Positions 40,553 to 49,354 are shown, numbered from the stretch's first letter. The stretch: DNA of 64,000 bases from an uncultured Dysosmobacter sp. (GCF_947631635.1 NZ_CANRMB010000006.1:60491-124490), one strand, 5' to 3'. Translations and numbers: made by a program. Notes: generated by a model from the letters alone, not told the origin.

Positions 40553-40800
40553 AACACAACACTCCCCGCCTCTTGTTGCTCCATCCTATGCAGGCTATCC
40601 GGCGGATATGACGGCGGACATGGTTTGGAGGGAGACTGTGTGATTCCGGAAAAAAGAACAATATCCATAAAAAATAGACAAATTCTGCGCCATATAATCT
40701 GCGAAAAGTTCACAAAAATGGAAATCTGATCAAAAATTTTTCTTACGAAAAGGGGCGGGGACTGCTAAAATAAAGATATCTTCAAAGGAGGAGATTCTAT
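40553..40800. other. Divergent spoIIID intergenic region
   Basis: This 248-bp AT-rich gap holds the unseen promoters of spoIIID and the next plus-strand gene. AAAATAAAGATA near 40767 may be a -10 region. No sigma-E consensus was identified with confidence. Confidence 0.3.
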
Positions 40801-41040
40801 ATGAAACGCATCAAAGCAGCCTGTTTGGAGCAGACGATCCATTTTCTGCTGAAAGAGGACCTGCCCCGCGAAGAAGCGGTGCGGTTTGCCGAGGCGGAGT
40901 ACACCCATTATCTGGCCCAGATGGACCGGAACCGTACGCCTTACCGCATCCTGGAAAAGACGGAGCAGCCGGACGGCTCCATTCTGGTCAAGCTGAAAAA
41001 GCAGTATAACGGCTATGACTGCAAGCCTTACATGGACTGA
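40801..41040 (+). CDS. Small conserved-looking uncharacterised protein
   Basis: This 79-residue soluble protein (MKRIKAACLEQTIHFLLKED, EEAVRFAEAEYTHYLAQMDR, then a beta hairpin DGSILVKLKKQYNGYDCKPY) has AAGGAGGAG 7 bases before the ATG and its own terminator. The family resembles short clostridial proteins of unknown role; I cannot name it. Confidence 0.65.
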   Translation: MKRIKAACLEQTIHFLLKEDLPREEAVRFAEAEYTHYLAQMDRNRTPYRILEKTEQPDGSILVKLKKQYNGYDCKPYMD

Positions 41041-41046
41041 AGAGAC

Positions 41047-41080
41047 CAACAGGGCCGCCCCTTTCCGGGCGGCCCTGTTG
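41047..41080 (+). terminator. Bidirectional terminator
   Basis: CAACAGGGCCGCCC (41047-41060) pairs with GGGCGGCCCTGTTG (41067-41080), followed by ATTATTTTTT. Confidence 0.88.
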
Positions 41081-41081
41081 A

Positions 41082-42245
41082 TTATTTTTTCAGAACCTTG
41101 ATATTTTCCAGGCGGTTGAGGGCCTCGTTCAAGGTCTCGTCGTTTTTGGCGAAGTGGAAGCGGATCAGGTGGTTGACCGGCTCCCGGAAGAAGCTGGAGC
41201 CGGGGACGGCACCCACGCCCACCTCCCGCGCCAGGTCCTCGCAGAAGCGCAGGTCGCTGTCGTAGCCGTACTCGCTGATATCCAGCAGGACGTAATAGGC
41301 GCCCTCCGGCGTGGTGTGGGCGATGCCCAGGTCGTCCAGGCCCTTCAGGAACAGCTCCCGTTTGTGGGTGTACTTGGCCAGCAGGCCCTCATAGTAGTCC
41401 GGTCCGAATTCCAGGGCGGGCATCACTGCCTCCATCAGCGGGGCGGCGCAGCCCACCGTCAGGAAGTCGTGGACCTTTTTGGCCCGCTCAATGACCTCCG
41501 GCGGCGCGATGATATAGCCCAGCCGCCAGCCGGTGATGGAGTAGGTCTTGGACAGGGAGGAGCAGGAGATGGTCCGCTCCCACATTCCGGGCAGGGTGGC
41601 AAAATAGATGTGGCGGCGGGGGGCGTAGACGATGTGCTCATACACCTCGTCGGTGATGACGTAGGTGTCGTATTTTTCCGCCAGGTCCGCGATGATCTGA
41701 AGCTCCTCCAGGGTGAACACCCGGCCGCAGGGATTGGAGGGGTTGCACAGCACCAGGGCCTTGGGATGCTGGCGGAAGGCGTCCTCCAGCACCTCCGGGT
41801 CGAAGGTGAAGGACGGCGGCACCAGGGGAACATAGACCGGCTCCGCGCCGGAGAGGATGGTGTCGGCGCCGTAGTTCTCATAGAAGGGGGAGAAGACGAT
41901 GACCTTGTCCCCGGGATTGGTGACGGTCATCATGGCGCACATCATGGCTTCGGTGGAGCCGCAGGTGGCCAGGAGCTCTGTGTTGGGATCGATGGGGCGG
42001 CCCATACAGCGGGACTGCTTTTTCGCCAGGGCCTCCCGGAAATTCTGGGCGCCCCAGGTGATGGCGTATTGGTGGGGACCCTCGTGGGCGACCTGGGCCA
42101 GACGGTCCAGAATGGCCTGGGGCGGGTCAAAGTCGGGGAATCCCTGGGAGAGGTTCACGGCGCCGTATTGCAGGGAGATGCGCGTCATCCGCCGGATGAC
42201 GGAATCGGTGAAGCTGGCGGTGCGGTCGGAAAGCGGCTGGGGCAT
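41082..42245 (-). CDS. Class I/II pyridoxal-phosphate aminotransferase
   Basis: This 387-residue fold-type I aminotransferase has NLSQGFPDFDPP (kynurenine/methionine aminotransferase signature), TCGSTEAMMCAMM, NPSNPCGRVF (the PLP-contacting Asn-Pro), DEVYEHIVY and the Schiff-base Lys in SSLSKTYSITGWR, plus the C-terminal RFHFAKND. It belongs to the subgroup of methionine, kynurenine or aromatic aminotransferases. The start is ATG 42245, with AAAGGAG upstream. The gene is divergent from the nitroreductase-mtnA run; a role in methionine salvage (transamination of 2-oxo-4-methylthiobutyrate) is possible given mtnA nearby. Confidence 0.9.
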   Translation of the reverse strand: MPQPLSDRTASFTDSVIRRMTRISLQYGAVNLSQGFPDFDPPQAILDRLAQVAHEGPHQYAITWGAQNFREALAKKQSRCMGRPIDPNTELLATCGSTEAMMCAMMTVTNPGDKVIVFSPFYENYGADTILSGAEPVYVPLVPPSFTFDPEVLEDAFRQHPKALVLCNPSNPCGRVFTLEELQIIADLAEKYDTYVITDEVYEHIVYAPRRHIYFATLPGMWERTISCSSLSKTYSITGWRLGYIIAPPEVIERAKKVHDFLTVGCAAPLMEAVMPALEFGPDYYEGLLAKYTHKRELFLKGLDDLGIAHTTPEGAYYVLLDISEYGYDSDLRFCEDLAREVGVGAVPGSSFFREPVNHLIRFHFAKNDETLNEALNRLENIKVLKK

Positions 42246-42429
42246 GAGCGTCACTCCTTTGTATCGGTGGGTATGATGTTCTATCATACCGGAAGCCGGT
42301 GAAAAATACCAGCCCCAACAGGCGCTTTTGGAAATATTCTTTGGCATTTTTCATGGAACGTGATAGAATGGTCACAACATGAGGCCGGGCCGGATACCCG
42401 GCTCAACTGCAAAGAAAGGAACATGTGCC

Positions 42430-42951
42430 ATGAATGAGACTTTGAAGGTTTTGAGAGAGCGCCGGAGCGTCCGCAAATACAAGGCGGAGCAGATCACGGA
42501 TGGGGAGCTGAACGTCATCCTGGACGCGGGGACCTGGGCTCCCACCGGCATGGGCAAGCAGTCCCCGGTGATGGTGGTGGTGCAGGACGCGGAGACCATC
42601 GCCTATATGTCCCGGCTCAACGCGGAGATCCAGGGGCGGCCGGGCACGGACCCCTTCTACGGCGCGCCCACCGTGGTGGTGGTCCTGGCGGACGGCACGA
42701 ATCCCAACTGGCTCCGGGACGGCTCCCTGGTGATGGGGAATCTGATGAACGCCGCCGCGTCCCTGAATGTGGGCTCCTGCTGGATCAACCGGGCCATAGA
42801 GCTGTTTGACCGCGCCGAGGGAAAGGAACTGCTGAAAAAGTGGGGCCTGCCGGAGCATTACCGGGGTGTGGGCAACTGCATCCTGGGCTACGCGGACGGC
42901 CCCCTGCCCGCGCCCAAGCCCCGGAAGGAGAACTACATCATCCGCGTGTGA
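42430..42951 (+). CDS. Nitroreductase family FMN-dependent oxidoreductase
   Basis: This 173-residue protein starts [18 protein letters not shown], the FMN-phosphate-binding RRSVR motif of nitroreductases, with [27 protein letters not shown] and [10 protein letters not shown] further on. It is probably an NAD(P)H oxidoreductase acting on nitro compounds, quinones or other acceptors. AAAGGA lies 9 bases upstream. mtnA follows after 41 bp and is likely co-transcribed. Confidence 0.9.
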   Translation: MNETLKVLRERRSVRKYKAEQITDGELNVILDAGTWAPTGMGKQSPVMVVVQDAETIAYMSRLNAEIQGRPGTDPFYGAPTVVVVLADGTNPNWLRDGSLVMGNLMNAAASLNVGSCWINRAIELFDRAEGKELLKKWGLPEHYRGVGNCILGYADGPLPAPKPRKENYIIRV

Positions 42952-42992
42952 GCGGGGGAGTCCCGCGGACTGTAAAGAGGAGGAACATGACA

Positions 42993-44069
42993 ATGGCTGA
43001 TCTGACAAGGGTGACCCACGCGCAGAATATCCGCTATGACCGGAAAGCGGAGGCGCTTTACATCATCGACCAGACCCTGCTGCCCGACGAGGAGCGGGAG
43101 ATCCGCCTTCAGACGGTGGAGGAGATGGTGGACGCCATCAAAATGCTGAAGGTCCGGGGCGCGCCCGCCATCGGCATCTGCGCCGCCTATTGCATGTATG
43201 TGCTGGCAAAGTCCATCCGGACCGAGGACCAGCAGGTGTTTTTAAAGCGGCTGAGCGAATACGGCGAACAGCTGAACGCCTCCCGTCCCACGGCGGTGAA
43301 TCTGAACTGGGCCATCCGGAGCATGCTCCGCACGGCGCTGGAGCATGTGGGCTGCACCCGGGGCCAGATGCTGGATGCCCTGTACGAGGCGGCGGTGGCC
43401 ATCCACAAGGACGATATCGCCAAGTGCGCCGCCATCTCCGAATACGGTTTGTCCCTGGTGAAGGACGGCGACGGCATCCTGACCCACTGCAACGCCGGTC
43501 CCCTGGCCACCTCCCGGTACGGCACCGCCCTGGGCCCCATTCTGCTGGGCGCCGAGCGGGGCATGAAGTTCAAGGTGTTCTCCGATGAGACCCGGCCCCT
43601 GCTCCAGGGCGCCCGCCTCACCAGCTATGAGCTGCACCGGGCGGGAGTGGACGTGACGCTGATCTGCGACAACATGGCCTCCATCGTCATGAAAAATGGC
43701 TGGGTGCAGGCCTGCTTCGTGGGCTGCGACCGGGTGGCGGCCAACGGCGACACCGCCAACAAGATCGGCACCAGCGGCGTTGCCATCCTGGCCAGGCATT
43801 ACGGCATCCCCTTCTATGTGCTGGGCCCCACCAGCACCATCGACATGGACTGTCCCGACGGCGCCCACATCCCCATCGAGGAGCGGGACCCGGAGGAGAT
43901 CAAAAACCTGTGGTACGAAAAGCCCATGGCCCTGCCGGACGTGAAGTGCTACAATCCCGCCTTTGACGTGACGGACCATGAGCTGATCACCGCCATCGTC
44001 ACGGAGAAGGGCATCTGCCGCCCGCCGTTCACCAAGAGCCTGGCGGCGCTGTTCAAAAGCGGAACGTGA
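42993..44069 (+). CDS. mtnA: S-methyl-5-thioribose-1-phosphate isomerase
   Basis: This 358-residue protein has the MtnA signatures [37 protein letters not shown] (catalytic Cys, near residue 165), [20 protein letters not shown] and [18 protein letters not shown] (catalytic Asp, near 245). It isomerises methylthioribose-1-phosphate to methylthioribulose-1-phosphate in methionine salvage. GGAGG is 9 bases before ATG 42993; an ATG two codons earlier is also possible. The following deoD-type phosphorylase can supply the ribose-1-phosphate substrate. Confidence 0.93.
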   Translation: MADLTRVTHAQNIRYDRKAEALYIIDQTLLPDEEREIRLQTVEEMVDAIKMLKVRGAPAIGICAAYCMYVLAKSIRTEDQQVFLKRLSEYGEQLNASRPTAVNLNWAIRSMLRTALEHVGCTRGQMLDALYEAAVAIHKDDIAKCAAISEYGLSLVKDGDGILTHCNAGPLATSRYGTALGPILLGAERGMKFKVFSDETRPLLQGARLTSYELHRAGVDVTLICDNMASIVMKNGWVQACFVGCDRVAANGDTANKIGTSGVAILARHYGIPFYVLGPTSTIDMDCPDGAHIPIEERDPEEIKNLWYEKPMALPDVKCYNPAFDVTDHELITAIVTEKGICRPPFTKSLAALFKSGT

Positions 44070-44216
44070 GTGCCGGATGGAAAAGCCCCCAGCATCCCGA
44101 GTGCCTGCTGCAAGGACTGCGGGAGATTTGTCCTGAAGCCGGAAAAGATTATCTGGACGGCAAAATGCGACAACAAAACGCTATATTTGACATAAAATAT
44201 ACAAGGAGGAATTGAA

Positions 44217-44951
44217 ATGCCCATCAAAGAATCCCCCTCCGCCTGCATCGCGGCGGAGGAACAGCAGATCGCAAAGACCGTGCTGATGCCCGGCGATCCC
44301 CTGCGGGCGAAGTACGTGGCGGACCACTACCTGGAGAATCCCGTCTGCTTCAACACGGTCCGCAACATGCTGGGCTATACCGGCACCTACAAGGGCAAAA
44401 AGCTCTCCGTCATGGGCCACGGCATGGGCGTGCCCTCTGCGGGACTGTACACCTATGAGCTGTACCAGTTCTACGGCGTGGAGTCCATCATCCGCATTGG
44501 CTCCGCCGGCGGCGTGGGGGACGATGTCCATGTCCGGGACGTGGTGATCGCCATGGGCGCGTCCACCAACTCCCGTTTCGTGGACCAGTACCGGTTCCCG
44601 GGCCAGCTGTGCGCCACCGCCTCCTGGCCGCTGCTGCGGGACGCCGTCGAGGCGGCGGAGCGCCTGGGCGTCCGGGCGGACGTGGGCCAGGTGTTCACCG
44701 CCGACCAGTTCTACAACGACAACGCCGAGGCGGGCCAGATGTACCGCAAATTCGGCATCCTGGCGCTGGAGATGGAGACGGCGGGCATCTATTGGACCGC
44801 CCAGCGGCTGGGCAAGCAGGCCCTGTCCATCCTGACCATCTCCGACCACATCTTTACCGGGGAAGCCCTCTCCGCCCAGGAGCGGCAGGACTCCTTCCAC
44901 GAGATGATGGAGGTGGCCCTGGAGACGGCCTGGAAGTCCGTGAAGGAGTGA
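44217..44951 (+). CDS. deoD: Purine-nucleoside phosphorylase, DeoD type
   Basis: This 244-residue hexameric-type phosphorylase has VLMPGDPLRAKYVADHYL (phosphate-binding GDP), HGMGVPSAGLYTYEL, IRIGSAGGVGD and the base-binding LALEMETAGIY, with the catalytic Asp in TISDHIFTG. It splits purine nucleosides, or perhaps methylthioadenosine, into base and ribose-1-phosphate. AGGAGG precedes the ATG. A 147-bp gap after mtnA contains TTTGACATAAAATATAC just upstream, possibly a weak promoter. Confidence 0.93.
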   Translation: MPIKESPSACIAAEEQQIAKTVLMPGDPLRAKYVADHYLENPVCFNTVRNMLGYTGTYKGKKLSVMGHGMGVPSAGLYTYELYQFYGVESIIRIGSAGGVGDDVHVRDVVIAMGASTNSRFVDQYRFPGQLCATASWPLLRDAVEAAERLGVRADVGQVFTADQFYNDNAEAGQMYRKFGILALEMETAGIYWTAQRLGKQALSILTISDHIFTGEALSAQERQDSFHEMMEVALETAWKSVKE

Positions 44952-44984
44952 CCGCCGCCGGGGGACGGAAAACCTGATACGGAA

Positions 44985-45016
44985 AACGGGAACGCCGCAG
45001 ACGCGGCGTTCCCGTT
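44985..45016 (+). terminator. Bidirectional terminator after deoD
   Basis: AACGGGAACGCCGC (44985-44998) pairs with GCGGCGTTCCCGTT (45003-45016), followed by ATTT. The marR stop codon overlaps its end. Confidence 0.85.
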
Positions 45017-45494
45017 ATTTCTCTCTCTGGCGGTGGGTTTTGGCGTAGGATTCCAGCAGGTGGGCAAACTCCTGCCGGCGTTCGTCCCGGCTGCGGAGCT
45101 GGATGCGGTCCAGCAGGGGACAGAGGACCGACAGCTCCTCCTCGGACAGCTCCTCCGTCAGCCAGGCAAAGTAGAAGGACTCCGCCTCCACCTTGGCGTC
45201 CCGGATGGCCGAGCCCTTCTCCGTGATGAACAGCTGCTTCCGGCGGCCGTCCTCCGGATGAGGGCGGCGGATGATATAGCCCTCGGCCTCCAGCTTGGCG
45301 GCGCGGCGGGCGATGGTGCTCTTGTCCTGGGCGTATTTCCGCCGCAGGTCCTCCTGGGTGATGCCGGGGCGGTGGTGGATGGTGTGGATCATATCATAAT
45401 CCGAAAGGCTCAGGTTGGTGTTGTCCAGCGCCCGGACGACAAAGCGCTGAACGTCCCGGTCGATCTTTCGGATGCGGCGCCTGGTAGGGTCCAT
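45015..45494 (-). CDS. MarR family transcriptional regulator
   Basis: This 159-residue regulator has LDNTNLSLSDYDMIHTIHHR, the recognition helix TQEDLRRKYAQDKSTIARRA, the wing GYIIRRPHPEDGRRKQLFIT, and a charged C-terminal dimerisation helix. AGGAGGG precedes the ATG. It lies alone, with a divergent promoter and a 10-bp inverted repeat upstream that is a good candidate for its own operator. The target genes are not obvious. Confidence 0.9.
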   Translation of the reverse strand: MDPTRRRIRKIDRDVQRFVVRALDNTNLSLSDYDMIHTIHHRPGITQEDLRRKYAQDKSTIARRAAKLEAEGYIIRRPHPEDGRRKQLFITEKGSAIRDAKVEAESFYFAWLTEELSEEELSVLCPLLDRIQLRSRDERRQEFAHLLESYAKTHRQREK

Positions 45495-45527
45495 GGCGAG
45501 CCCTCCTTTTCATGATGAATTGCTTCC

Positions 45528-45556
45528 ATCATACAGGCTGGCCGCCGTCCCGTCAA
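45528..45556 (-). promoter_or_regulatory. Promoter of the second marR gene
   Basis: On the minus strand TTGACG (45556-45551), 17 bp, TATGAT (45533-45528), with a start of transcription about 25 bases before the marR ATG. Confidence 0.7.
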
Positions 45557-45587
45557 TTCCGGCAGGACATTTTTGACGGTTTGCACA

Positions 45588-45643
45588 AATCGTTGCGGCC
45601 CGCAACGATTGGAGTTGACTTCCATAGAAACAGGGAATATGAT
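45588..45643 (+). promoter_or_regulatory. Inverted repeat and divergent plus-strand promoter
   Basis: AATCGTTGCG (45588-45597) and CGCAACGATT (45601-45610) form a 23-bp palindrome typical of MarR operators. Right after it TTGACT (45615-45620), 17 bp, TATGAT (45638-45643) forms a plus-strand promoter. The transcript would run only to the terminator at 45711-45739. Confidence 0.6.
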
Positions 45644-45661
45644 ACAGGTATGGGGAGACCC

Positions 45662-45703
45662 ATGAACAGGAGACACCTTGCCGACCGGGAACGGCAGGCC
45701 TGA
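45662..45703 (+). other. Possible 13-codon ORF on a short transcript
   Basis: ATG 45662 to TGA 45701-45703 encodes MNRRHLADRERQA, after a GGAGA at 45652-45656. The promoter just upstream and the terminator 8 bases downstream would make a transcript of about 95 nt. It could be a small RNA, a micro-ORF, or chance. Confidence 0.25.
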
Positions 45704-45710
45704 GAAAAAA

Positions 45711-45739
45711 GAGCGCCGGGACTGATCATCCCGGCGCTC
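45711..45739 (-). terminator. Bidirectional terminator
   Basis: GAGCGCCGGG (45711-45720) pairs with CCCGGCGCTC (45730-45739). TTTTTT lies on the minus side and TTGTTTT on the plus side. Confidence 0.85.
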
Positions 45740-45748
45740 TTGTTTTGC

Positions 45749-46802
45749 TTATTCGGCGGAGATGGGATAGGTGATGCCGCCCACGGAGATGCTGGCCAGC
45801 TCCTCCAAGGGGATGATCTCGTCCAGCACGCCGCCCTTGACGCAGACGGTGGCGCCGCGGTCCGGCTTGACGCTGCCGCCGTTGGGGGCCTGCACCACGG
45901 TGCCGTCGGTCTTGGTCAGCAGGATCTCCACGTTCTCCAAATAGCGTCGGACGGTCTCGCGGTCCTCGTCGTTCAGTCTGCCGCTGGGGGCGTCGCTCCA
46001 CTGGGCCTCGCTGTCCACGGTGTAGGCCACCCGGACGGCCACGGGGGAGACGCGCACCTCGTCGATGGTGAAGGTCATGTCGTCCTGCGCAAAGGTGTCG
46101 CCGCCGCCGCAGACCTGCGAGGAATCCTCATAGTCCACGTCAAAGCGGAATTTCCAGTGGCCCTCGATCAGGGGGACGGATGTTTCGGCCTCGTCGTCCC
46201 AGCCGCAGAGGTCGCTGAACTCCGCCGTGGCGGTGCATCTGGTGATGGGACGGTCGGAGCTGATGGTCTGCACCATCTGGACAAAATCGTCGTCAGGGTC
46301 CTCGTCCACAAACCAGGAGCTGCCGTGACTCCCGCCCTTGACGTTCAGGTCCACGCCGCCGAATCCGCCCATCAGGAGATTTTTCTCATTGATCTCCTCG
46401 GGGAACAGGCGGGTGCCGTCGTCCCGGCGGAAGGTGAAGATGATGGCGGCGTTGTACTCGTCGCCGATGATGGCGTCGGCGGAGACGGTGACGCCGTTGT
46501 CCGTGGCGCTGGCGCCGATGGGGGTGGCCGATCTTGTCGATGACCTCCGTCTGGGCCACGGAGCCGCCGAAGATGCCGGAGAAGGACTCCACGGCGGTTT
46601 TGAGCACGCCGGAGGCCCCGGCGCTGACCACCAGCACTGCGGCGATGCAGGCGGCCGCCAAAAGGGTCCTGCCGATGGGACGGCGGGTCCGGCGGGTCTG
46701 CCTCTGGGCCGCGGCGGCCGCCTCCGCCGCCAGCTTGGCTTTTTGCTCTGGGGTGAAACGCAAGGCGCTCAGGTCCTGCTGATATTCATACAGTTTGCTC
46801 AT
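45749..46802 (-). pseudogene. DUF4179-like anti-sigma/sigma-partner membrane protein, frameshifted
   Basis: The first frame (46802 to about 46520) encodes a cytoplasmic helix (LRFTPEQKAKLAAEAAAAAQ), a membrane segment (LLAAACIAAVLVVSAGASGV) and the start of an outer domain (FSGIFGGSVAQTEVIDKIG). It then runs into nonsense after a run of five G on the plus strand (46520-46524). Removing one base restores HPIGASATDNGVTVSADAI and joins a 207-residue frame ending at 45749, giving about 350 residues of a DUF4179-type protein. It overlaps the ECF sigma gene by 17 bp, so it should be that factor's membrane partner. It could be a true mutation, phase variation or a sequencing error. Confidence 0.75.
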
Positions 46803-47274
46803 CGTCTGTTCCTCCTAACAGTTCTCTCAGCTTGGCCCGTCCCCGGGCCAGCCGTGTGTGAACGGTGGCGGTGGGGACGCCCAGGATGGTCCCGATCTCC
46901 GCGGCTTGATAGCCCTCGTAATAATAGAGATAGATGACGGCCCGGTAGTGGGGCGGCAGGCTGTTCACCGCCGCCAGCAGGGAGCCGTCCGCCTCTTCCG
47001 GAGCGGGGAGCTCCATGCAGGTCTCCAGGCCGCAGGTCTTTTTCCGCCAGGGACTTTTCAGGATGTCCTTGCAGGCGTTGGCCGCCATCCGCAGGACGTA
47101 GGCCCGCTCGTGCGCGGGACTTTCAAACGCCCGTGGCTCCGTCAGCAGCTTGACAAAGACGGTCTGGCAGATGTCCTGGGCATCCTGGGTGTTTTTCAAA
47201 TAGGTGTAGCTCAGGCGGAGAATGGCGTCGGCATAGGTCTGGGCCAGATATTCCGCCCGTTGGTTCAAATTCAT
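46786..47274 (-). CDS. ECF-type RNA polymerase sigma factor
   Basis: This 162-residue sigma-70 family protein has region 2 (LRLSYTYLKNTQDAQDICQT and VFVKL) and region 4 (LPPHYRAVIYLYYYEGYQAA, EIGTILGVPTATVHTRLARG), with no region 3. AAAGGAG precedes the ATG. The following DUF4179-like gene overlaps it by 17 bp, the usual sigma/membrane-partner layout in Clostridia, so it probably responds to an envelope signal. With the partner frameshifted, regulation of this sigma factor may be altered. Confidence 0.9.
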   Translation of the reverse strand: MNLNQRAEYLAQTYADAILRLSYTYLKNTQDAQDICQTVFVKLLTEPRAFESPAHERAYVLRMAANACKDILKSPWRKKTCGLETCMELPAPEEADGSLLAAVNSLPPHYRAVIYLYYYEGYQAAEIGTILGVPTATVHTRLARGRAKLRELLGGTDDEQTV

Positions 47275-47469
47275 GGTATCAACTCCTTTGGAGCGCTCTC
47301 ATAAGGGATACGATCAGGGCGGGCAAAAACTTTCACCTGTCAGAAAAAAGATTCACATTTTTTCAGGCGCCCCGCCATTGCGCACCCGGCGGCGGAATGC
47401 TATGATACATACAACAGGATGCTGCAACCCGGCGGCGGACAGTGGTCCGCCGGAAAAAAGGAGAGACAT

Positions 47470-48570
47470 ATGAAAAAGATTTCCCTGCTGTTGGCCTTGG
47501 CGATGCTGCTGGCGCTTCTTGCCGGCTGCGGGCCAAAAACCCCGGAGCCGGTGGAGCCGGAGCCGGAACAGACGGAGCCGCCGGAGGCGGAGGAACCGCT
47601 GCGGTTTGAAACCCTTCGGATCGAGTTTGAAAAGGGAGACCTGGCAGTGAGCCGCCTGTCAGAGGCGGTTCGGGAGATGCCGGAGTTGCTGCGGACCGCA
47701 CTGGCGGAACAGGGCGTGGCGGTGGAGGCGGTAGAGGTCACCATCGGCTCCTCTGTGGCAGCCACGGTCCAGGCGCTGGAGGAGGGAACGGTGGATGTGG
47801 CCTTTTTGCCGGCGGAGGATCTGGCCCGCTATGAGACGGAGGTACCGGTGCTTCTGGTGTCCGGCCCCCTGTTCTGGGACCAGGGAGAGGACCTGTCCGC
47901 CTGGCGGAGGGAGCCGGTGGAAGCGCCTCTGATACCGGGGTATCGGGCGCTGATCTGCGCCGCGCCCACGGGATACGGCAAAAATCTGGCGGAGCGGCCA
48001 TCCCTCTCTTGGGCAGAGCTGGACCACGCCCGCTGGGGCGTGCTGGAGGCAGATTCCATTTCCGGCCACCGTGGGGTGGACCTGTGGCTGGCGGACCACT
48101 ACGAGGGGAACACCCTGGAGGACCTCTCCGATGTCACGGTCTATGACAGCTTCGACGACCTGCTGCTGGCGGCCTCCCGGGGGGAGATCGATCTGCTGCC
48201 CATGGAGGAAGCCGAGCGGGAGGCGTGGTCGGAGTTCTGGAACGCCCCTGCGGAACCGGACAAGGAGCAGGACGAAACGGGCCTGGGCCATGAGCGCACC
48301 ATCTGGGAGGACCTGCCTGCCGTTGCCCTGACGGAATGGTTTTATGACAGGGCCGCCGCGGCAGGCAGCCAGGAGAAATTGACGGACGAACGCTTCACAG
48401 CGGCGCTGGCGGAATGCGTGCGGGCGCTGACGGTTTCCAGCGGCTATGACAGGGACACGCACCTGTTGGCCCTGGACCTGTTTGGCCGCAATTCCTACGG
48501 CGCTGCCCAGGAGGGCGCGCTGGACGCCACCCGGCGGCTTTTGACCCTGGAGGGGAAGACCGCCGGATAG
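47470..48570 (+). CDS. PhnD/SsuA-like substrate-binding lipoprotein
   Basis: This 366-residue protein has a lipoprotein signal peptide (lipobox LAGC, Cys20), an acidic, proline-rich linker (PEPVEPEPEQTEPPEAEEP) and a periplasmic-binding-protein fold of the phosphate/phosphonate type (LRIEFEKGDLAVSRLSEAVR, VEVTIGSSVAATVQALEEG, VDVAFLPAEDLARYE, LICAAPTGYGKN). PhnD-type proteins bind phosphonates or similar anions for ABC import, but no permease or ATPase gene is adjacent. It may serve a distant transporter or a sensor. GGAGAG precedes the ATG. Confidence 0.78.
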   Translation: MKKISLLLALAMLLALLAGCGPKTPEPVEPEPEQTEPPEAEEPLRFETLRIEFEKGDLAVSRLSEAVREMPELLRTALAEQGVAVEAVEVTIGSSVAATVQALEEGTVDVAFLPAEDLARYETEVPVLLVSGPLFWDQGEDLSAWRREPVEAPLIPGYRALICAAPTGYGKNLAERPSLSWAELDHARWGVLEADSISGHRGVDLWLADHYEGNTLEDLSDVTVYDSFDDLLLAASRGEIDLLPMEEAEREAWSEFWNAPAEPDKEQDETGLGHERTIWEDLPAVALTEWFYDRAAAAGSQEKLTDERFTAALAECVRALTVSSGYDRDTHLLALDLFGRNSYGAAQEGALDATRRLLTLEGKTAG

Positions 48571-48593
48571 CCCAGGATACAGATTCATCAAAA

Positions 48594-48620
48594 AACGGAG
48601 CTGCCGCAGGCAGCTCCGTT
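48594..48620 (+). terminator. Bidirectional terminator
   Basis: AACGGAGCTGCC (48594-48605) pairs with GGCAGCTCCGTT (48609-48620), loop GCA. AAAAA precedes it and TTTA follows. Confidence 0.85.
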
Positions 48621-48859
48621 TATTCGTCTTGGGCAAAGAGGGCGTTGTAGTCCACCCGCAGGACCTCGGCCAGCTTGTCGATCTCGAAGATGGAGGTGGC
48701 GCGATAGCCGATCTCGATCTGTCCGACCATGGTTTCAGTGAGGTCGCATCCGGAGGTTTGCAGCTGGGCAGCCAGTTCCTTCTGCGTTAATTTCCGCAGT
48801 TCCCGATAATGTTTTACTTTTGCACCGATGTTACGATCCAAAGGTGTGCTTCTTTTCAC
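48620..48859 (-). CDS. XRE-family helix-turn-helix regulator
   Basis: This 79-residue protein starts at GTG 48859, with GGAG 7 bases upstream. It carries NIGAKVKHYRELRKLTQKEL, then ETMVGQIEIGYRATSIFEID and KLAEVLRVDYNALF, a single Cro/C1-type DNA-binding domain. The insert between the two helices (AAQLQTSGCDLTE) is the variant seen in small clostridial regulators. No partner gene overlaps it; a 69-residue ORF is divergent. Target unknown. Confidence 0.82.
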   Translation of the reverse strand: MKRSTPLDRNIGAKVKHYRELRKLTQKELAAQLQTSGCDLTETMVGQIEIGYRATSIFEIDKLAEVLRVDYNALFAQDE

Positions 48860-48962
48860 AAAAACACTCCATATACATAATAATATTTTCTTGATATTAT
48901 CCGGGAAATGGGGTAGATTTATTATGTATATATAATAAAAACGAAATTTCAGGGGAGCAGAC

Positions 48963-49172
48963 ATGGATATCGAACATATCAACATAGGACCCCAGCCATA
49001 CAGCAGAGCCCTGCGGGCCATCGCCGCCATGATCGAGGAACGGGAGAGCGACGGGGCCTGTATTGCGCAGATCACGCGGTTTCTGGAGCGGAGCGGCGTT
49101 CCCGTCAGAGACCGCCCGGAGCCGCGGCGGGAACAAAGGCCCGAAGAAATGCCCTGTCAGGCAGAAGAATGA
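48963..49172 (+). CDS. Small uncharacterised protein
   Basis: This 69-residue ORF (MDIEHINIGPQPYSRALRAI, then a basic, proline-rich tail) has AGGGGAGCA before the ATG and is divergent from the XRE gene, with a terminator-like hairpin after it. I recognise no family. The end is low in complexity, so it may be a minor or spurious gene. Confidence 0.45.
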   Translation: MDIEHINIGPQPYSRALRAIAAMIEERESDGACIAQITRFLERSGVPVRDRPEPRREQRPEEMPCQAEE

Positions 49173-49181
49173 TTGCAAAAA

Positions 49182-49213
49182 CCGGATATTGGGTGTAAAA
49201 TCCCGATATCCGG
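49182..49213 (+). terminator. Hairpin after the small ORF
   Basis: CCGGATATTGGG (49182-49193) pairs with CCCGATATCCGG (49202-49213, one T-G pair), preceded by AAAAA and followed by CTTT. Confidence 0.65.
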
Positions 49214-49274
49214 CTTTGCTGTTTGCCGGGGATTTGTATAAATGATAGAATTTCTTATATTACCGAATTACCAC

Positions 49275-49301
49275 TTTACTTTGCTAATAAAATAAAGTAA
49301 A
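49275..49301 (+). promoter_or_regulatory. Inverted repeat upstream of the histidine operon
   Basis: TTTACTTT (49275-49282) and AAAGTAAA (49294-49301) are perfect 8-bp arms separated by 11 bp. They lie about 55 bp before hisZG in an AT-rich block, a position expected for an operator. No T-box (specifier/antiterminator) features were seen in the short leader. Confidence 0.5.
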
Positions 49302-49354
49302 ATGATCTCCGTAAAAGAGACGGGCCGGTGTGCCCTGCGAGGAGGAGCGTCCCC

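Noticed and set aside
45512..45703. A 63-codon ORF spanning the MarR operator
   Set aside because: It starts upstream of both the palindrome and the plus-strand promoter, so it would not be translated from the predicted transcript.
49220..49354. T-box leader for the his operon
   Set aside because: The leader is too short, and no T-box sequence (TGGNACCGCG-like) or terminator/antiterminator pair is present.
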